Shown piece by piece: positions 56,901 to 64,000 of a DNA stretch of 64,000 nt. Made by a program: the position numbers and the translations under genes. Under the pieces are notes generated by a model. It searched no databases. It was not told the DNA's origin and was given only the letters and a program-made list of their open reading frames with translations. The DNA comes from Liolophura sinensis (taxonomy: Eukaryota; Mollusca; Polyplacophora; Chitonida; Chitonidae): assembly GCF_032854445.1 (NCBI RefSeq), contig NC_088303.1:23601265-23665264 (forward strand). The letters run 5' to 3'. How positions within the stretch are numbered: the first letter of the stretch is position 1; each line of letters starts with the position of its first letter.

Positions 56901-59900
56901 ATCTTTTCCTTGGAGTTTTTCTTTTTCGACTGCATTACCATGATTAAAACAGTTTTAAATAGTAATATTTAAGACAGAACAAAGCAAGGGTATAATTGCG
57001 ATTTTCATGTAAAATAAATCCATAAATCTATCCGCAAATGCTGGATAGAAACTTACCACAGTCAGCAACGTGTCACAAGTTTGCTTGTGGCCATTCAGTG
57101 CTGCTAAGTGAAGGGCAGAAAATCCATCCTCCTTCTGGATGTCAACAATTTGTCGACATCTCCGTAATACTTTCTCGATCACACTGTGATGAAACGAAAA
57201 TAAATACACTTGTTATAAATACGAAGATATATGTAAGACAAGGATGAATAAAAGAACAGCACACTAACAGCAATAAAGATAAAAAAGATCCAAGTTTAAA
57301 ACCATGATACTTTGCCGATAACTCACAAGTTGTTTCCCTCTTTTGCTGCAACGTGTAGAACGTTGAAGCCATTCTTGTTTTGTACAGTGAAGTCGGTGCT
57401 TGGATAGTTCACTATCATGTCTATGATTTCTCTATTGCCCTTACGAATGGCGTCGTGAAGCGGTGTGTCCCCAACAGAGTCCTGGAGATAAAAACACAAA
57501 GTCATCTAACCAGAGTGTCCAAAAAGAACAATTTCTCTTCTTCTATTGAAAACCCCTGTGTTATAAATGAATAAAAAAACATTAAACGAGAACTGTATCA
57601 AGATATCAAGACAAAACTCGGCCATTCATCAAAAAAAGTGATGTGTATCCATGGTTTTTCGATAATTGGATTAAACCAAATTGGTACCAGAGGAACTCAC
57701 CACTGAGGGCATCAAAACCACCAGGCCCAGTTGCTCAAAAGTGTATTAGCTAATGCTAGTATTAAGTTATATTTTATTTTTAAAATTTCACCAGCCAAAG
57801 CAATTGTCCAAAATCAAAGTATAACGGCAACAGTTTTAGTTCATATTTGATATACTGTACGTAATTTCTTTTAGACTAAGCACAAACTTGAAAGACTTGG
57901 CTTAAAGTTAAATCTGGTATTAGGTCTTAAAACAGTTTCGAACAACTGGGCCCTGAATAACAGTTCACGCGCGTATATAGAGGTAACCATAGCAACGGGA
58001 AAACACATTGTTTCAGTAGGGTATTCGTGTAAAACATGAATTTGGTAGTACTATACTGTATTGTACAAAAACATGTAGTATAGGTAGGAACAACCAAGCT
58101 GTATACCAGAAGTACGACGTTGTCAAGCAATATTTTGACCTGAGTACATCAGAAATAATAATTAGATTTAAGTGATAGTGGGAACAGATGTCAGGTGGCG
58201 ACGATCACAACTAATCCCTAAGTAATGGTGACACAGGGATTACGTCTATGTGTGAAATCGAATTAAAAGTCATGTATGGTACGTTTTATTATTTTATTGG
58301 ATTCTGTAAACAGGACAGCTCTATACATGTGACGACTAGCAAATATTACAGTTGTAATAGTCTTTTAAAGGTCCTCGTTATTTGACGATTCTTTGGAACG
58401 GACAACTCATAGAAAAGCCTTCAAAGCAATGCCCGTAAGCCCGGCATATATACGAGAGCTTAAGACCCAACTCAACTCGAATGTTGCGTAGTACTTTAAG
58501 CGCTCGTGCATATGAAATAACGATGTTATTTAACTGGAGCAGTACTCCTATCATTACGTTTACGCCGTTGATTCTTCAAGTGGCACGGTCATCAGCGACT
58601 GGGACAAACTTCATGCAACTAATTGTGTTCAGTCGTGCCCTATGCTCTTGTGTATGAAGAACTTTACAAACATGGCGTCCACATGCGTTTGACGAATACC
58701 TAAAACTCGTCGTACTACTATTGCGTCGGGTCTCGGCACTACAGTACAATGATCTACTAAATAACGACGTGACTTATCTAGAGTTGTACTGTATTTCAGT
58801 CGTTACGTGTATACCAGTTGAGTCCAAAGTCCAATGGCCATCAGCGACTGGAACCAACTGTGAACGACCAGTTTAGTCGAGCTGAGTTTTAAATTTATTT
58901 TCTTTCTACGAACTCGATCTGTGTAAATTCGTTCGTTCACTTGGCTGTTATTTTTAAGAGGAACAGTCTTTTCCAAAACAATTTATTTGAATGAACCTAC
59001 AAACATGTCGAATCTTTATCAAACATTTTCATTCAGTTTTCATGATTATTTTTCTCAAATTCAGTACGGATTTGCCCTCCGCAAAAAATGTTTAGAGTAC
59101 TTCTACACTCGAAAATAACAATTAATACCGTTCTAAACAGATAATATTACCTGAGTGTTGACTTTGCACTTGTGGTTGAGAAGAGCTTTGACGCACTTCA
59201 GGAGTTGCTTGTTAACAGCCAAATGCAGGGCGCTATATCCAGCATTGTTAACCGCATCTCTGTCTGCACCCCTCTCTAGGAGCAGCTCTGTTATTTCTGG
59301 TTCATCGCTACAAACATACAAGCACACTGATCATTTATCTCTAGACTGGTCTAATGTGCCTGGAATCACATAGAGTAATGATTTATCTTACCTTGGATGA
59401 CATATTTCTTTGCTTTGATGGTGAACTAAATGAAACTTGTCTCTTAGCTTGTGGAAGCAGGACCATTCCGATGCCATTACCTTGTCCTAGGGCTGATTCA
59501 CTTAAAATGTTCAAGCTAGCTCTGATGTGCGAAATATATGTGAATTTGTAAGTATCAAATTTGAACATTTAATAGTATAATACATCAAAGTACTACATCA
59601 CAACGTTCCAGGTTAATCTAACGCCGTGATGCACAAACGGGATCGTCTTTACAATATTCTATCTTGGTTAAACACTACAATGTTCTCCGCTGAAGTACAG
59701 GACTCCAGGTTGAGCTAACACTTTGTTGTGTAAAACTGAGTTGACAGTACAGTACAATAATCCAGATTAAACTAACACTGTGAAGTGAAAAGCTCACTTG
59801 ACACTACAGTATAATGATCTAGGTTGAGCTAATACTGAAGAGAGCAAAACTTGATTGACACTACAATAATCCAGATTGAGCTGACACTGTGATGTGCAAA

Positions 59901-62900
59901 ACTCACTTGACACTACAGTACAATGATCCAGGTTGAGCTAACACTTTGATGTGCAAAACTCACTTGACACTACAGTACAATGATTCAGGTTGAGCTAACA
60001 CTGTGATGTGCAAAACTCACTTGACACTACAGTACAATGATCCAAGTTGAGCTAACACTGTAATGTGAAAAACTCACTTGACACTACAGTACAATGATCC
60101 AAGTTGAGCTAACACTGTGATGTGAAAAACTCACTTGACACTACAGTACAATGATCCAAGTTGAGCTAACATTGTGATGTGCAAAACTCACTTGACACTA
60201 CAGTACAATGATCCAGGTTGACCTAACACTGTGATGTGAAAAACTCACTTGACACTACAGTACAATGATCCATGTTGAGCTAACACTGTTATGTGCAAAA
60301 CTCACTTGACACTACAGTACAATGATCCAGGTTGACCTAACACTGTGATGTGAAAAACTCACTTGACACTACAGTACACTGATGCAAGTTGACCTAACAC
60401 TGTGATGTGAAAAACTCACTTGACACTACAGTACAATGATCCGAGTTGAGCTAACATTGTGATGTGCAAAACTCACTTGACACTACAGTACAATGATCCA
60501 GGTTGAGTTAATACTGAAGAGAATAAAAAACTTGGTTGACACTACAGTACAATGATTAAAGCTCAGCTAACACTGTGGTTTGTGCAAAACTGTGTTAACA
60601 TTGAGATAACGCTGTGAATTGTGCGCGTATGGGCTAGACTGTACTGGACCACTCCATTTTATAGATGCCTGTCATTGTTTGGGAGATGTATGACTGACCC
60701 ATAGATTGAGTAGAGAAGGGCAGTGTCCCCATCTTCATCCCGTAACTCCAGCTTTGCACCAGCGGTCAGAAGTACCAGGACCACTTCCCTGTGACCCTGA
60801 TGACTGGCCACCTGTAGGGCAGTCTTATTGGAGCTCTTCTTGTCCACCTGATCAACACAGATCATGTTGGTGAGACAATCACACAAACCATTCAACAACG
60901 CAGATCACGCTTATGAGACAACTGCACAGACCATACAACAAAGCAGACCACGCTTATGAGACAACCGCAAAAACCATTCAATAACGCAGATCACGCTTAT
61001 GAGACAACACACAGACCATTCAGCAACACAGACCAAACTGGTGAGACCACCGTACAGAGCAACAACACAGACCAAACTGGTGAGACAACTGCATAACCCA
61101 TTCAACAACACAGATCACACTGGGGAGACAACCACACAAACCATTCAACAACACAGACGACACTTTTGAGACAACCACACAAACCGTTCAACAACACAGA
61201 CGACACTGTTGAGACAACCACACAAACCGTTCAACAACACAGACGACTATATTGAGACAACCACACAAACCGTTCAATAACACAACGACACAAACCATTC
61301 CACGGTATTACTGTATTAAAATACAGTTATTAATGACAGCCATTAATGTTCAACTTAGTTTTTAACTAAACACCATTAACTTCGAAAGATAGATATAAAC
61401 GTTTTTGTAAGCCTTTAATCATCTTTGTGAAATCACTGTCAGTTTCTATTTACGATAGAAACGAAGCCAATTTGCAAAGGCATTGATAAGTAAACCTTCC
61501 CTAAAGAATAAATAAAAGAATGATGCAAATATCAAATGAAAGCGTGTAAAAAATTATTTTTAGATGTGGTTTTTAATATTACACAAAAGAGTATTTGAAT
61601 ATGTTTGTTGTAAGGTAGATATTTGGGACCATCTCTTGGTACTGATCATCTCTGCTCAATAATGTTCTGAAAAAGGATGTTTAATAAATTTATTTCAATG
61701 TATATTTGTTTTTTTACATCAAGACCATTCATTTAATCTGACTTAGGATATTATTTATGCACATATTAAAACATAATTATGATTAGAACTCAGGCTGAAT
61801 AAATCTGATAGCTGAAAAGATAAAATTCTAGTACAATTCTATTTATTAAACATGCGTCACATTTGATTTGAAACATTATTATGCAAAGACAATATGCACC
61901 AAGGAATACAAAAAATATTTTCAAATGTTTCTTCCCATGAAGGAAAAATCGAAAAATACCATATTTTACAAGCAACTTTTCGGATCCTTTCATTCTAGCT
62001 TTATGTAATTTTTATGTTTTCTCCACCTTCAACATTGTCAGTTATATCATTTTCAACCTTGTCTCCCTGGCTAAATTACGAAGGAAACGTGTTTTCAAAC
62101 ATATACCGCGCGTAAATATAAGTTTATATCGTGAAGTGTAAATAACACATAACACTTCACATGTTCTGACCTTGTCCGGGAAATTTGTGAGGATATCACG
62201 GACGGCCTGGGTGTGACCTTCTGCAGCCTCCTTGACCAGATCATCTTGGCCCGATCCAAGCCTACGAAGATCCCTCATGAATAAGCTCATTAGTCCCGAA
62301 AAAAGATCTGTATGTACAGCGATAAACCACCAATCAGAATAAGACAGGGAATTACCCGCTTTAGACAGGTAAATTTCCTTATGTTTGTGCTTTTAATAAG
62401 ATAGAGCTAACTCAAGTTGTAGATACAGGAAAACTTCTATATTGGTACATGCCAATTGTTTACATGTAACATCGGTTGCACGTATGGTTACCATAGTGAG
62501 GGAGAAGTTATTAGTATTTCACAACTATATCACTGCACTAGCTATCACTGTTTGTAGACCCTGAACATCACAAAATGGCCTTCGAAAGTCATGTCAGAGT
62601 GGCCAATCGTTAAAGACCACTTATCCTCAACCAATATGGTGAACGCATCTCTATTACTTTATTTATTTATTTGATTTGTGTTTTACGCCGTAGTGAAGAA
62701 TATTCCACTTATACGACAGCGGCCAGAATTATGGTGGGAGGAAACAAACAAGGGAAGAAACCCACGACTATCCGCAGGTTCTAGGCTACTTGTACACGTG
62801 AGAAAATTCGTTTTTAGTAACAAGAAGTCGGTGGTCTACCCTGGTTTCTCCGACTTTCTTTACCCGCAAGACTAACCACCATCATTTAAGTGATTTTTTT

Positions 62901-63482
62901 TTCGGTCAAACAATAATTTAAAAAGTAATATTTTATTATATTTCAGAAATTCAGAAGATGTAGGGCCAATTGCTTTTTATCAAATGCTTCCTGAGAGAAG
63001 GGAGTGTCATATCATTATTCCTTGTTTAAATCCGTATTTGCCATTTATTTTCTTAGGCTTTTAAGACAACAGGAAGGTCATAGACCTATGACAGTATGAA
63101 GAAAAGAAGATATCATTTTTGTCAAGTCAAAATTAAGACACGACTGATAGTACTGTGTACAAAACGTCAATACCGCATGTATTAATCAGTGTAGAGTGGC
63201 AAGGTACATGCAAAGTGTGACATGTAATAGGAAACAACCCATACCATTTTAAAATTTCAAACCTCTATTTCAATTACCCACTGTAATAAAGCTGTTTCAT
63301 ATAAATAGCCCCTCACCTGTGTCGCCATCATCATCGTCATCCTGGGTGTTGCTGGTGTCCTGGTCACCGTGTCGTACCAGGGTACAGCACGACGGATTGA
63401 AACACCACGTCATTCCGTTCACCTCCACGTGTACATCGCCGTCACCATCCACCTTTTTCACCTGTCCTACCTCGTCCAATGC
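47521..63482 (-). CDS. MIB-PARP fusion: Mind bomb-like ankyrin half joined to CCCH, WWE and PARP domains (5' end outside the window)
   Basis: Gene-level entry. From ANK exon 60699-60847 to the stop at 47521 there are twelve exons, 2376 nt, 791 codons plus stop, and all eleven junctions agree in phase. Two further exons lie upstream (62171-about 62289 and 63317-63482), and the start is beyond the right edge. Order: SH3_15/REP-like repeat (GDGDVHVEVNGMTWCFNP), about eight ankyrin repeats that follow the Mind bomb series one for one, a CCCH zinc finger, two WWE domains and a PARP catalytic domain. Mind bomb is a ubiquitin ligase that uses its N-terminal half to bind Notch ligands and C-terminal RINGs to ubiquitinate. 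Here no RING is seen and a probable mono-ADP-ribosyltransferase takes its place. CCCH-WWE-PARP is the layout of PARP12/13-type proteins, and WWE can bind ADP-ribose. Role and partners are inference. Confidence 0.85.
48452..48667 (-). CDS. MIB-PARP exon, N-terminal part of the PARP catalytic domain
   Basis: It encodes VEWGPMGTYDMKIVNIPSSS, then IIYIKRVQNPSLWLTFQ, the PARP family stretch 'I..I.R.QN..LW..Y'. It lies between cgtttcag and GTAAGT, phase 2 in and out. Confidence 0.93.
49045..49300 (+). repeat. Degraded tRNA-derived SINE in a MIB-PARP intron
   Basis: 'gacctaatggaaagagcgtc', 'ctggtttacccagtgtcagtataatg' and 'ggcggcagcac' recall the Meta-type SINE in order, with heavy decay. Confidence 0.45.
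49404..49630 (-). CDS. MIB-PARP exon, end of second WWE domain
   Basis: It encodes LEQAYWCNSS, then SVRYEVDFANLKQRN and RLRRRPAYMGP. This is the usual second half of WWE ('YEVDF..M.Q.N..T...R.VRRRP'). Phase 0 to 2. The donor AG|GTAGTT is weak but phase-correct. Confidence 0.9.
49870..49945. repeat. CAT/ACC trinucleotide tract
   Basis: Imperfect (ATC/ACC)n run in the intron just after exon 49973-50147. It has no coding role. Confidence 0.7.
49973..50147 (-). CDS. MIB-PARP exon, start of second WWE domain
   Basis: It encodes MSIPVRRLST, the end of the first WWE unit, and LTQWTWYWESDDGWVPCG, the W-W core of a second WWE domain. The acceptor is tatttttcag and the donor AAG|GTAATT, phase 2 to 0. 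Confidence 0.92.
50370..50550. repeat. 30-bp minisatellite, about six copies
   Basis: Highly uniform units of 'gtattctgtattactcagaa' plus 'ttacacacac'. Because 30 is a multiple of three, frames stay open on both strands, producing spurious ILYYSELHTR-type peptides. It lies in the intron upstream of the second WWE exon. Confidence 0.92.
50610..51500 (-). repeat. Copies of the WWE exon end with its 5' splice site
   Basis: Segments near 50615-50695, 50695-50775 and 51410-51500 resemble, on the minus strand, the end of exon 51531-51893 and its donor (ggatcgtgttctgttattgt, GAAGG|GTAAGT). The copy ending near 50706 keeps GTAAGT. The others are decayed. All lie in the intron after that exon. Confidence 0.7.
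51531..51893 (-). CDS. MIB-PARP exon, linker, CCCH zinc finger and first WWE domain
   Basis: It opens with a Ser/Thr/Pro-rich linker (PSTPQPTPPKPSDS). Then comes a C-X7-C-X5-C-X3-H finger (CLYFISGRCAFGEDCPNHH), as in PARP12/13, followed by a WWE-type strand (LPYVWQYK, GVKWCSFSEDN). It starts and ends in phase 2 (acceptor cgtaacag, donor GG|GTAAGT). Confidence 0.93.
52381..52556 (-). CDS. MIB-PARP exon, last Mind bomb-like ankyrin segment
   Basis: It encodes CVATACFLAQQGASLSHMNH then QGKSPLDLIDDPHIKGLI, corresponding to Mind bomb '[29 protein letters not shown]', the last piece before the linker and RINGs. It ends ACA|CA|GTAAGT in phase 2 and joins the CCCH exon in frame. The fusion boundary lies at this junction. 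Confidence 0.94.
53290..53719 (-). repeat. Array derived from ankyrin repeat 7 exon and its donor
   Basis: On the minus strand four to five diverged units of about 88 bp follow the exon. They contain GACGGGGATACGTGTTTGCA, 'ctgatgcgaaagtccgttg', 'gaaaactcgccgttagta' and 'GGCCGTAA'. They are recognisable copies of the exon's second half plus the 5' splice site. Confidence 0.8.
53720..53826 (-). CDS. MIB-PARP exon, ankyrin repeat 7, source of a second array
   Basis: It encodes ADLNVEDEDGDTCLHLTLMR then KSVVEKLESSPLVRA, like Mind bomb 'KLDVQDKDGDTPLHEALRH'. The donor is GCC|GTAAGT. The end of the exon with its donor is repeated downstream. Phase 1 to 0. Confidence 0.9.
54040..55624 (-). repeat. 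Array derived from ankyrin repeat 6 exon and its donor, roughly twenty units
   Basis: On the minus strand units read 'acacctctactgctggctgt', 'gtctcaggggcatactga', 'tagagctccttgttaccaaa', GGTAAGGGTTACAGTGTTG. Some still translate as TPLLLAVSQGHTDLIELLV, an ankyrin repeat. Units nearest the exon are shorter. Those at 54.1-54.8 kb form a higher-order repeat of about 220 bp. Many units keep a usable GTAAGG-type donor but none has an acceptor. Confidence 0.88.
55625..55727 (-). CDS. MIB-PARP exon, ankyrin repeat 6, source of the downstream array
   Basis: It encodes GKADIDIRNTKKHTPLMLSV then IKGHTDIIEFLVTKG, matching Mind bomb 'GNANLDVQNVNQQTALHLAV'. The last two thirds of the exon and its donor (ACCAAAG|GTAAGG) are amplified about twenty times in the following intron. 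Phase 0 to 1. Confidence 0.92.
55922..56146 (-). repeat. V-type SINE with target-site duplication
   Basis: The SINE body and tail (T run at 55923-55931 on the plus strand) end in the head region at 'gggtcattacg'. The flanks 'ccaaaagattcga' are repeated on both sides (about 55909-55921 and 56144-56156). The missing box A part shows a 5'-truncated insertion. Confidence 0.88.
57057..57183 (-). CDS. MIB-PARP exon, ankyrin repeat 5
   Basis: It encodes VIEKVLRRCRQIVDIQKEDG and FSALHLAALNGHKQ, like Mind bomb 'DEKKDDGYTALHLAALNNH'. The donor is GTG|GTAAGT, phase 2 to 0. Confidence 0.94.
57327..57481 (-). CDS. MIB-PARP exon, ankyrin repeat 4
   Basis: It encodes DSVGDTPLHDAIRKGNREII, then TVQNKNGFNVLHVAAKEGNN. 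It follows Mind bomb 'DSEGDTPLHDAISKK' and 'NNNGFNALHHAALRGN' almost word for word. The acceptor is ttatctccag and the donor TT|GTGAGT, phase 0 to 2. Confidence 0.95.
57722..57955. mobile_element. MITE-like inverted-repeat element
   Basis: Left end CAGGCCCAGTTGCTCAAAAG and right end, reversed, CAGGGCCCAGTTGTTCGAAA form terminal inverted repeats 234 bp apart. Both ends continue with related 'taatgctagtattaa' and 'taataccagatttaa' motifs. It is intronic and non-coding. Confidence 0.7.
57956..59150. other. Intronic stretch, nothing recognised
   Basis: Part of the intron between ankyrin repeats 3 and 4 of the MIB-PARP gene. Only short chance frames are visible. Confidence 0.5.
59151..59307 (-). 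CDS. MIB-PARP exon, ankyrin repeat 3
   Basis: It encodes DEPEITELLLERGADRDAVN, then YSALHLAVNKQLLKCVKALL. It matches Mind bomb 'GGADLNARN...TPLHIAVNKGH...VK.LL'. The acceptor is tgtttgtag and the donor CAG|GTAATA, phase 2 to 0. Confidence 0.94.
59690..60600. repeat. Minisatellite, about 60-bp unit, around 14 copies, with donor-like motifs
   Basis: Units of 'cttgacactacagtacaatg', 'atccaggttgagctaacact', 'gtgatgtgcaaaactca'. In the sense direction of the gene (minus) each unit contains CAAGTGAGTTTT, a 5' splice-site-like string. The inner units are nearly identical. It lies in the intron between ankyrin repeats 2 and 3. Confidence 0.92.
60699..60847 (-). CDS. MIB-PARP exon, ankyrin repeat 2
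   Basis: It encodes NKTALQVASHQGHREVVLVL then AGAKLELRDEDGDTAL. This parallels Mind bomb 'TALQAASQNGH..VL..LL......EDKDGD'. The acceptor is tgttgatcag and the donor GG|GTCAGT, phase 0 to 2. Confidence 0.92.
60850..61290. repeat. Minisatellite next to an acceptor site, about 43-60-bp unit
   Basis: Units of 'gagacaaccacacaaaccgt' and 'tcaacaacacagacgacac'. On the minus strand they read as pyrimidine/GT-rich segments with TCTCACCAG or CTCAACAG, and the last one runs straight into the real acceptor (ctgtgttgatcag) of exon 60699-60847. Confidence 0.88.
61291..62170. other. AT-rich intron, nothing recognised
   Basis: Between the first and second ankyrin exons of the MIB-PARP gene. No repeat family or exon could be identified. 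Confidence 0.5.
62171..62289 (-). CDS. MIB-PARP exon, start of the ankyrin region
   Basis: It encodes QDDLVKEAAEGHTQAVRDIL and then TNFPDK, like the first ankyrin repeat of Mind bomb (L..AA..GDL..V..IL). It ends AAG|GTCAGA, phase 0, fitting the next exon. The acceptor is uncertain: AG sites at the 62289, 62278 and 62265 areas would all give phase 2. Confidence 0.7.
62655..62790 (-). repeat. V-type SINE, truncated
   Basis: Tail and body segments (ttacgccgtagtgaagaata, cggccagaattatggtgg, cgactatccgcaggtt) in minus orientation. The head is missing. Confidence 0.8.
63317..63482 (-). CDS. MIB-PARP exon, SH3_15/REP-like repeat
   Basis: It encodes LDEVGQVKKVDGDGDVHVEV, then GMTWCFNPSCCTLV and an acidic run (DDDDDGD). 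This is the pattern of the repeat found between the ZZ region and the ankyrins in Mind bomb and in HERC2-type proteins. It begins after gttgtag, phase 0, and ends ACACAG|GTGAGG, phase 1. That phase does not fit the next exon I can see, so another exon probably lies between. Confidence 0.75.
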
Positions 63483-63818
63483 CTACAACGACAACATCGG
63501 ATAAACCGCTGTATTTCATTTAGCAAAGACCACTGTAAAATACAAGGAAACCATAAAAACGCAGGGTTTAATCGAAATTTTATTCACATTTATGTGCACG
63601 TGACCGTCATAGTGACATACTAAATCACTTCAAACTATAAACAGTAAGCATGCTTGACAGGATTTCAACTTTGGCAGGAAATATGTCGGTCACAGTGAAT
63701 ACATTTGTAAATACATCCTTTTTGTTGTGTGTTTGAGTGAAGATATAAAAGATATAACAACAAAGCCTTCGGTTGAGTTCAAGGCTGAATAATACATACT
63801 AGAGGCCCTGGGGCATTA

Positions 63819-63883
63819 TTTCAAAAATTTGTTTATTGATGACAAATTTACCTAATTTGTCATCAATAAACAAATTTTTGAAA
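63819..63883. other. Perfect 30-bp inverted repeat with 5-nt loop
   Basis: Arms 63819-63848 and 63854-63883 are exact reverse complements around 'tacct' (central part gtttattgatgacaaatt). It lies at the right edge, within the intron or upstream part of the MIB-PARP gene. It could be a fold-back element or a hairpin RNA. Nothing in the sequence decides. Confidence 0.85.
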
Positions 63884-64000
63884 ATTTTTGAGGCTGTCAT
63901 AAAAAGTTTGCATTGAATTCATAGTCAATGGTTTCTCTTAATTTTAAGTCTCTCAGTCCTGAGGCCGTTAAGTATGGGAAATGTTGCTCGTATAATGGCT

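Noticed and set aside
62678..62875. Plus-strand 65-codon frame
   Set aside because: Its first half is a V-type SINE read in antisense. Similar frames at 505-720, 17737-17928 and 7887-8186 have the same cause.
47521..63482. Two separate genes, a Mind bomb-like one and a PARP12-like one
   Set aside because: All splice phases agree across the border, the intron there is short, and I saw no promoter or poly(A) signal between. It is kept as the main alternative.

Overview
The window is nuclear DNA of a bilaterian animal, most likely a lophotrochozoan and probably a mollusc. The evidence is split genes with consensus GT/AG introns, a Pax3/7-type gene, a NIT-domain guanylate cyclase, a secreted C-type lectin, and two abundant tRNA-derived SINE families resembling the V-domain and Meta-domain SINEs described from molluscs and relatives. 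The species cannot be named from the sequence alone. | Layout: (1) 2.8-5.5 kb, plus strand: a complete four-exon Pax gene (523 codons) with the N-terminal half of a paired domain and a full Ser50 homeodomain, but no C-terminal RED half of the paired domain. (2) 9.5-19.8 kb, plus strand: a five-exon membrane guanylate cyclase with a NIT sensor between two membrane helices. A 1.06-kb inverted-repeat DNA element follows it. (3) 25.1-28.6 kb, minus strand: a decayed Ty3/gypsy-type retrotransposon. (4) 32.6-37.5 kb, plus strand: a four-exon secreted protein with an apple/PAN-like cysteine module and a C-type lectin domain. A broken partial copy of its first two exons lies at 41.7-42.6 kb. (5) 47.5-63.5 kb, minus strand, open at the right edge: a large gene whose upstream exons match the Mind bomb (MIB) E3 ligase (SH3_15/REP-like repeat and ankyrin array), but whose 3' exons encode CCCH zinc finger, two WWE domains and a PARP catalytic domain where MIB carries RING fingers. 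Eleven of eleven splice junctions from the first well-defined ankyrin exon to the stop agree in phase, so I read it as one fused MIB-PARP gene. | A second theme is how the introns grow. Several tandem arrays have a repeat unit that copies the end of the adjacent coding exon together with its 5' splice site: the guanylate cyclase exon-1 donor, two ankyrin exons and the first WWE exon. Many decoy donors therefore lie directly behind the real one. Other arrays (12-13.7, 17.4-18.5, 35, 37.8-39.3, 46, 50.4, 59.7-60.6 and 61 kb) are ordinary or 3'-splice-site-proximal minisatellites. Two of them are each interrupted by both SINE families. | The four genes show no sign of acting in one pathway. They look like neighbours by chance in a repeat-rich genome. 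Stretches not listed as features (mainly 0.65-2.4, 8.1-9.4, 21.0-25.1, 28.7-32.5 and 44-46 kb) showed no gene to me beyond the repeats named.
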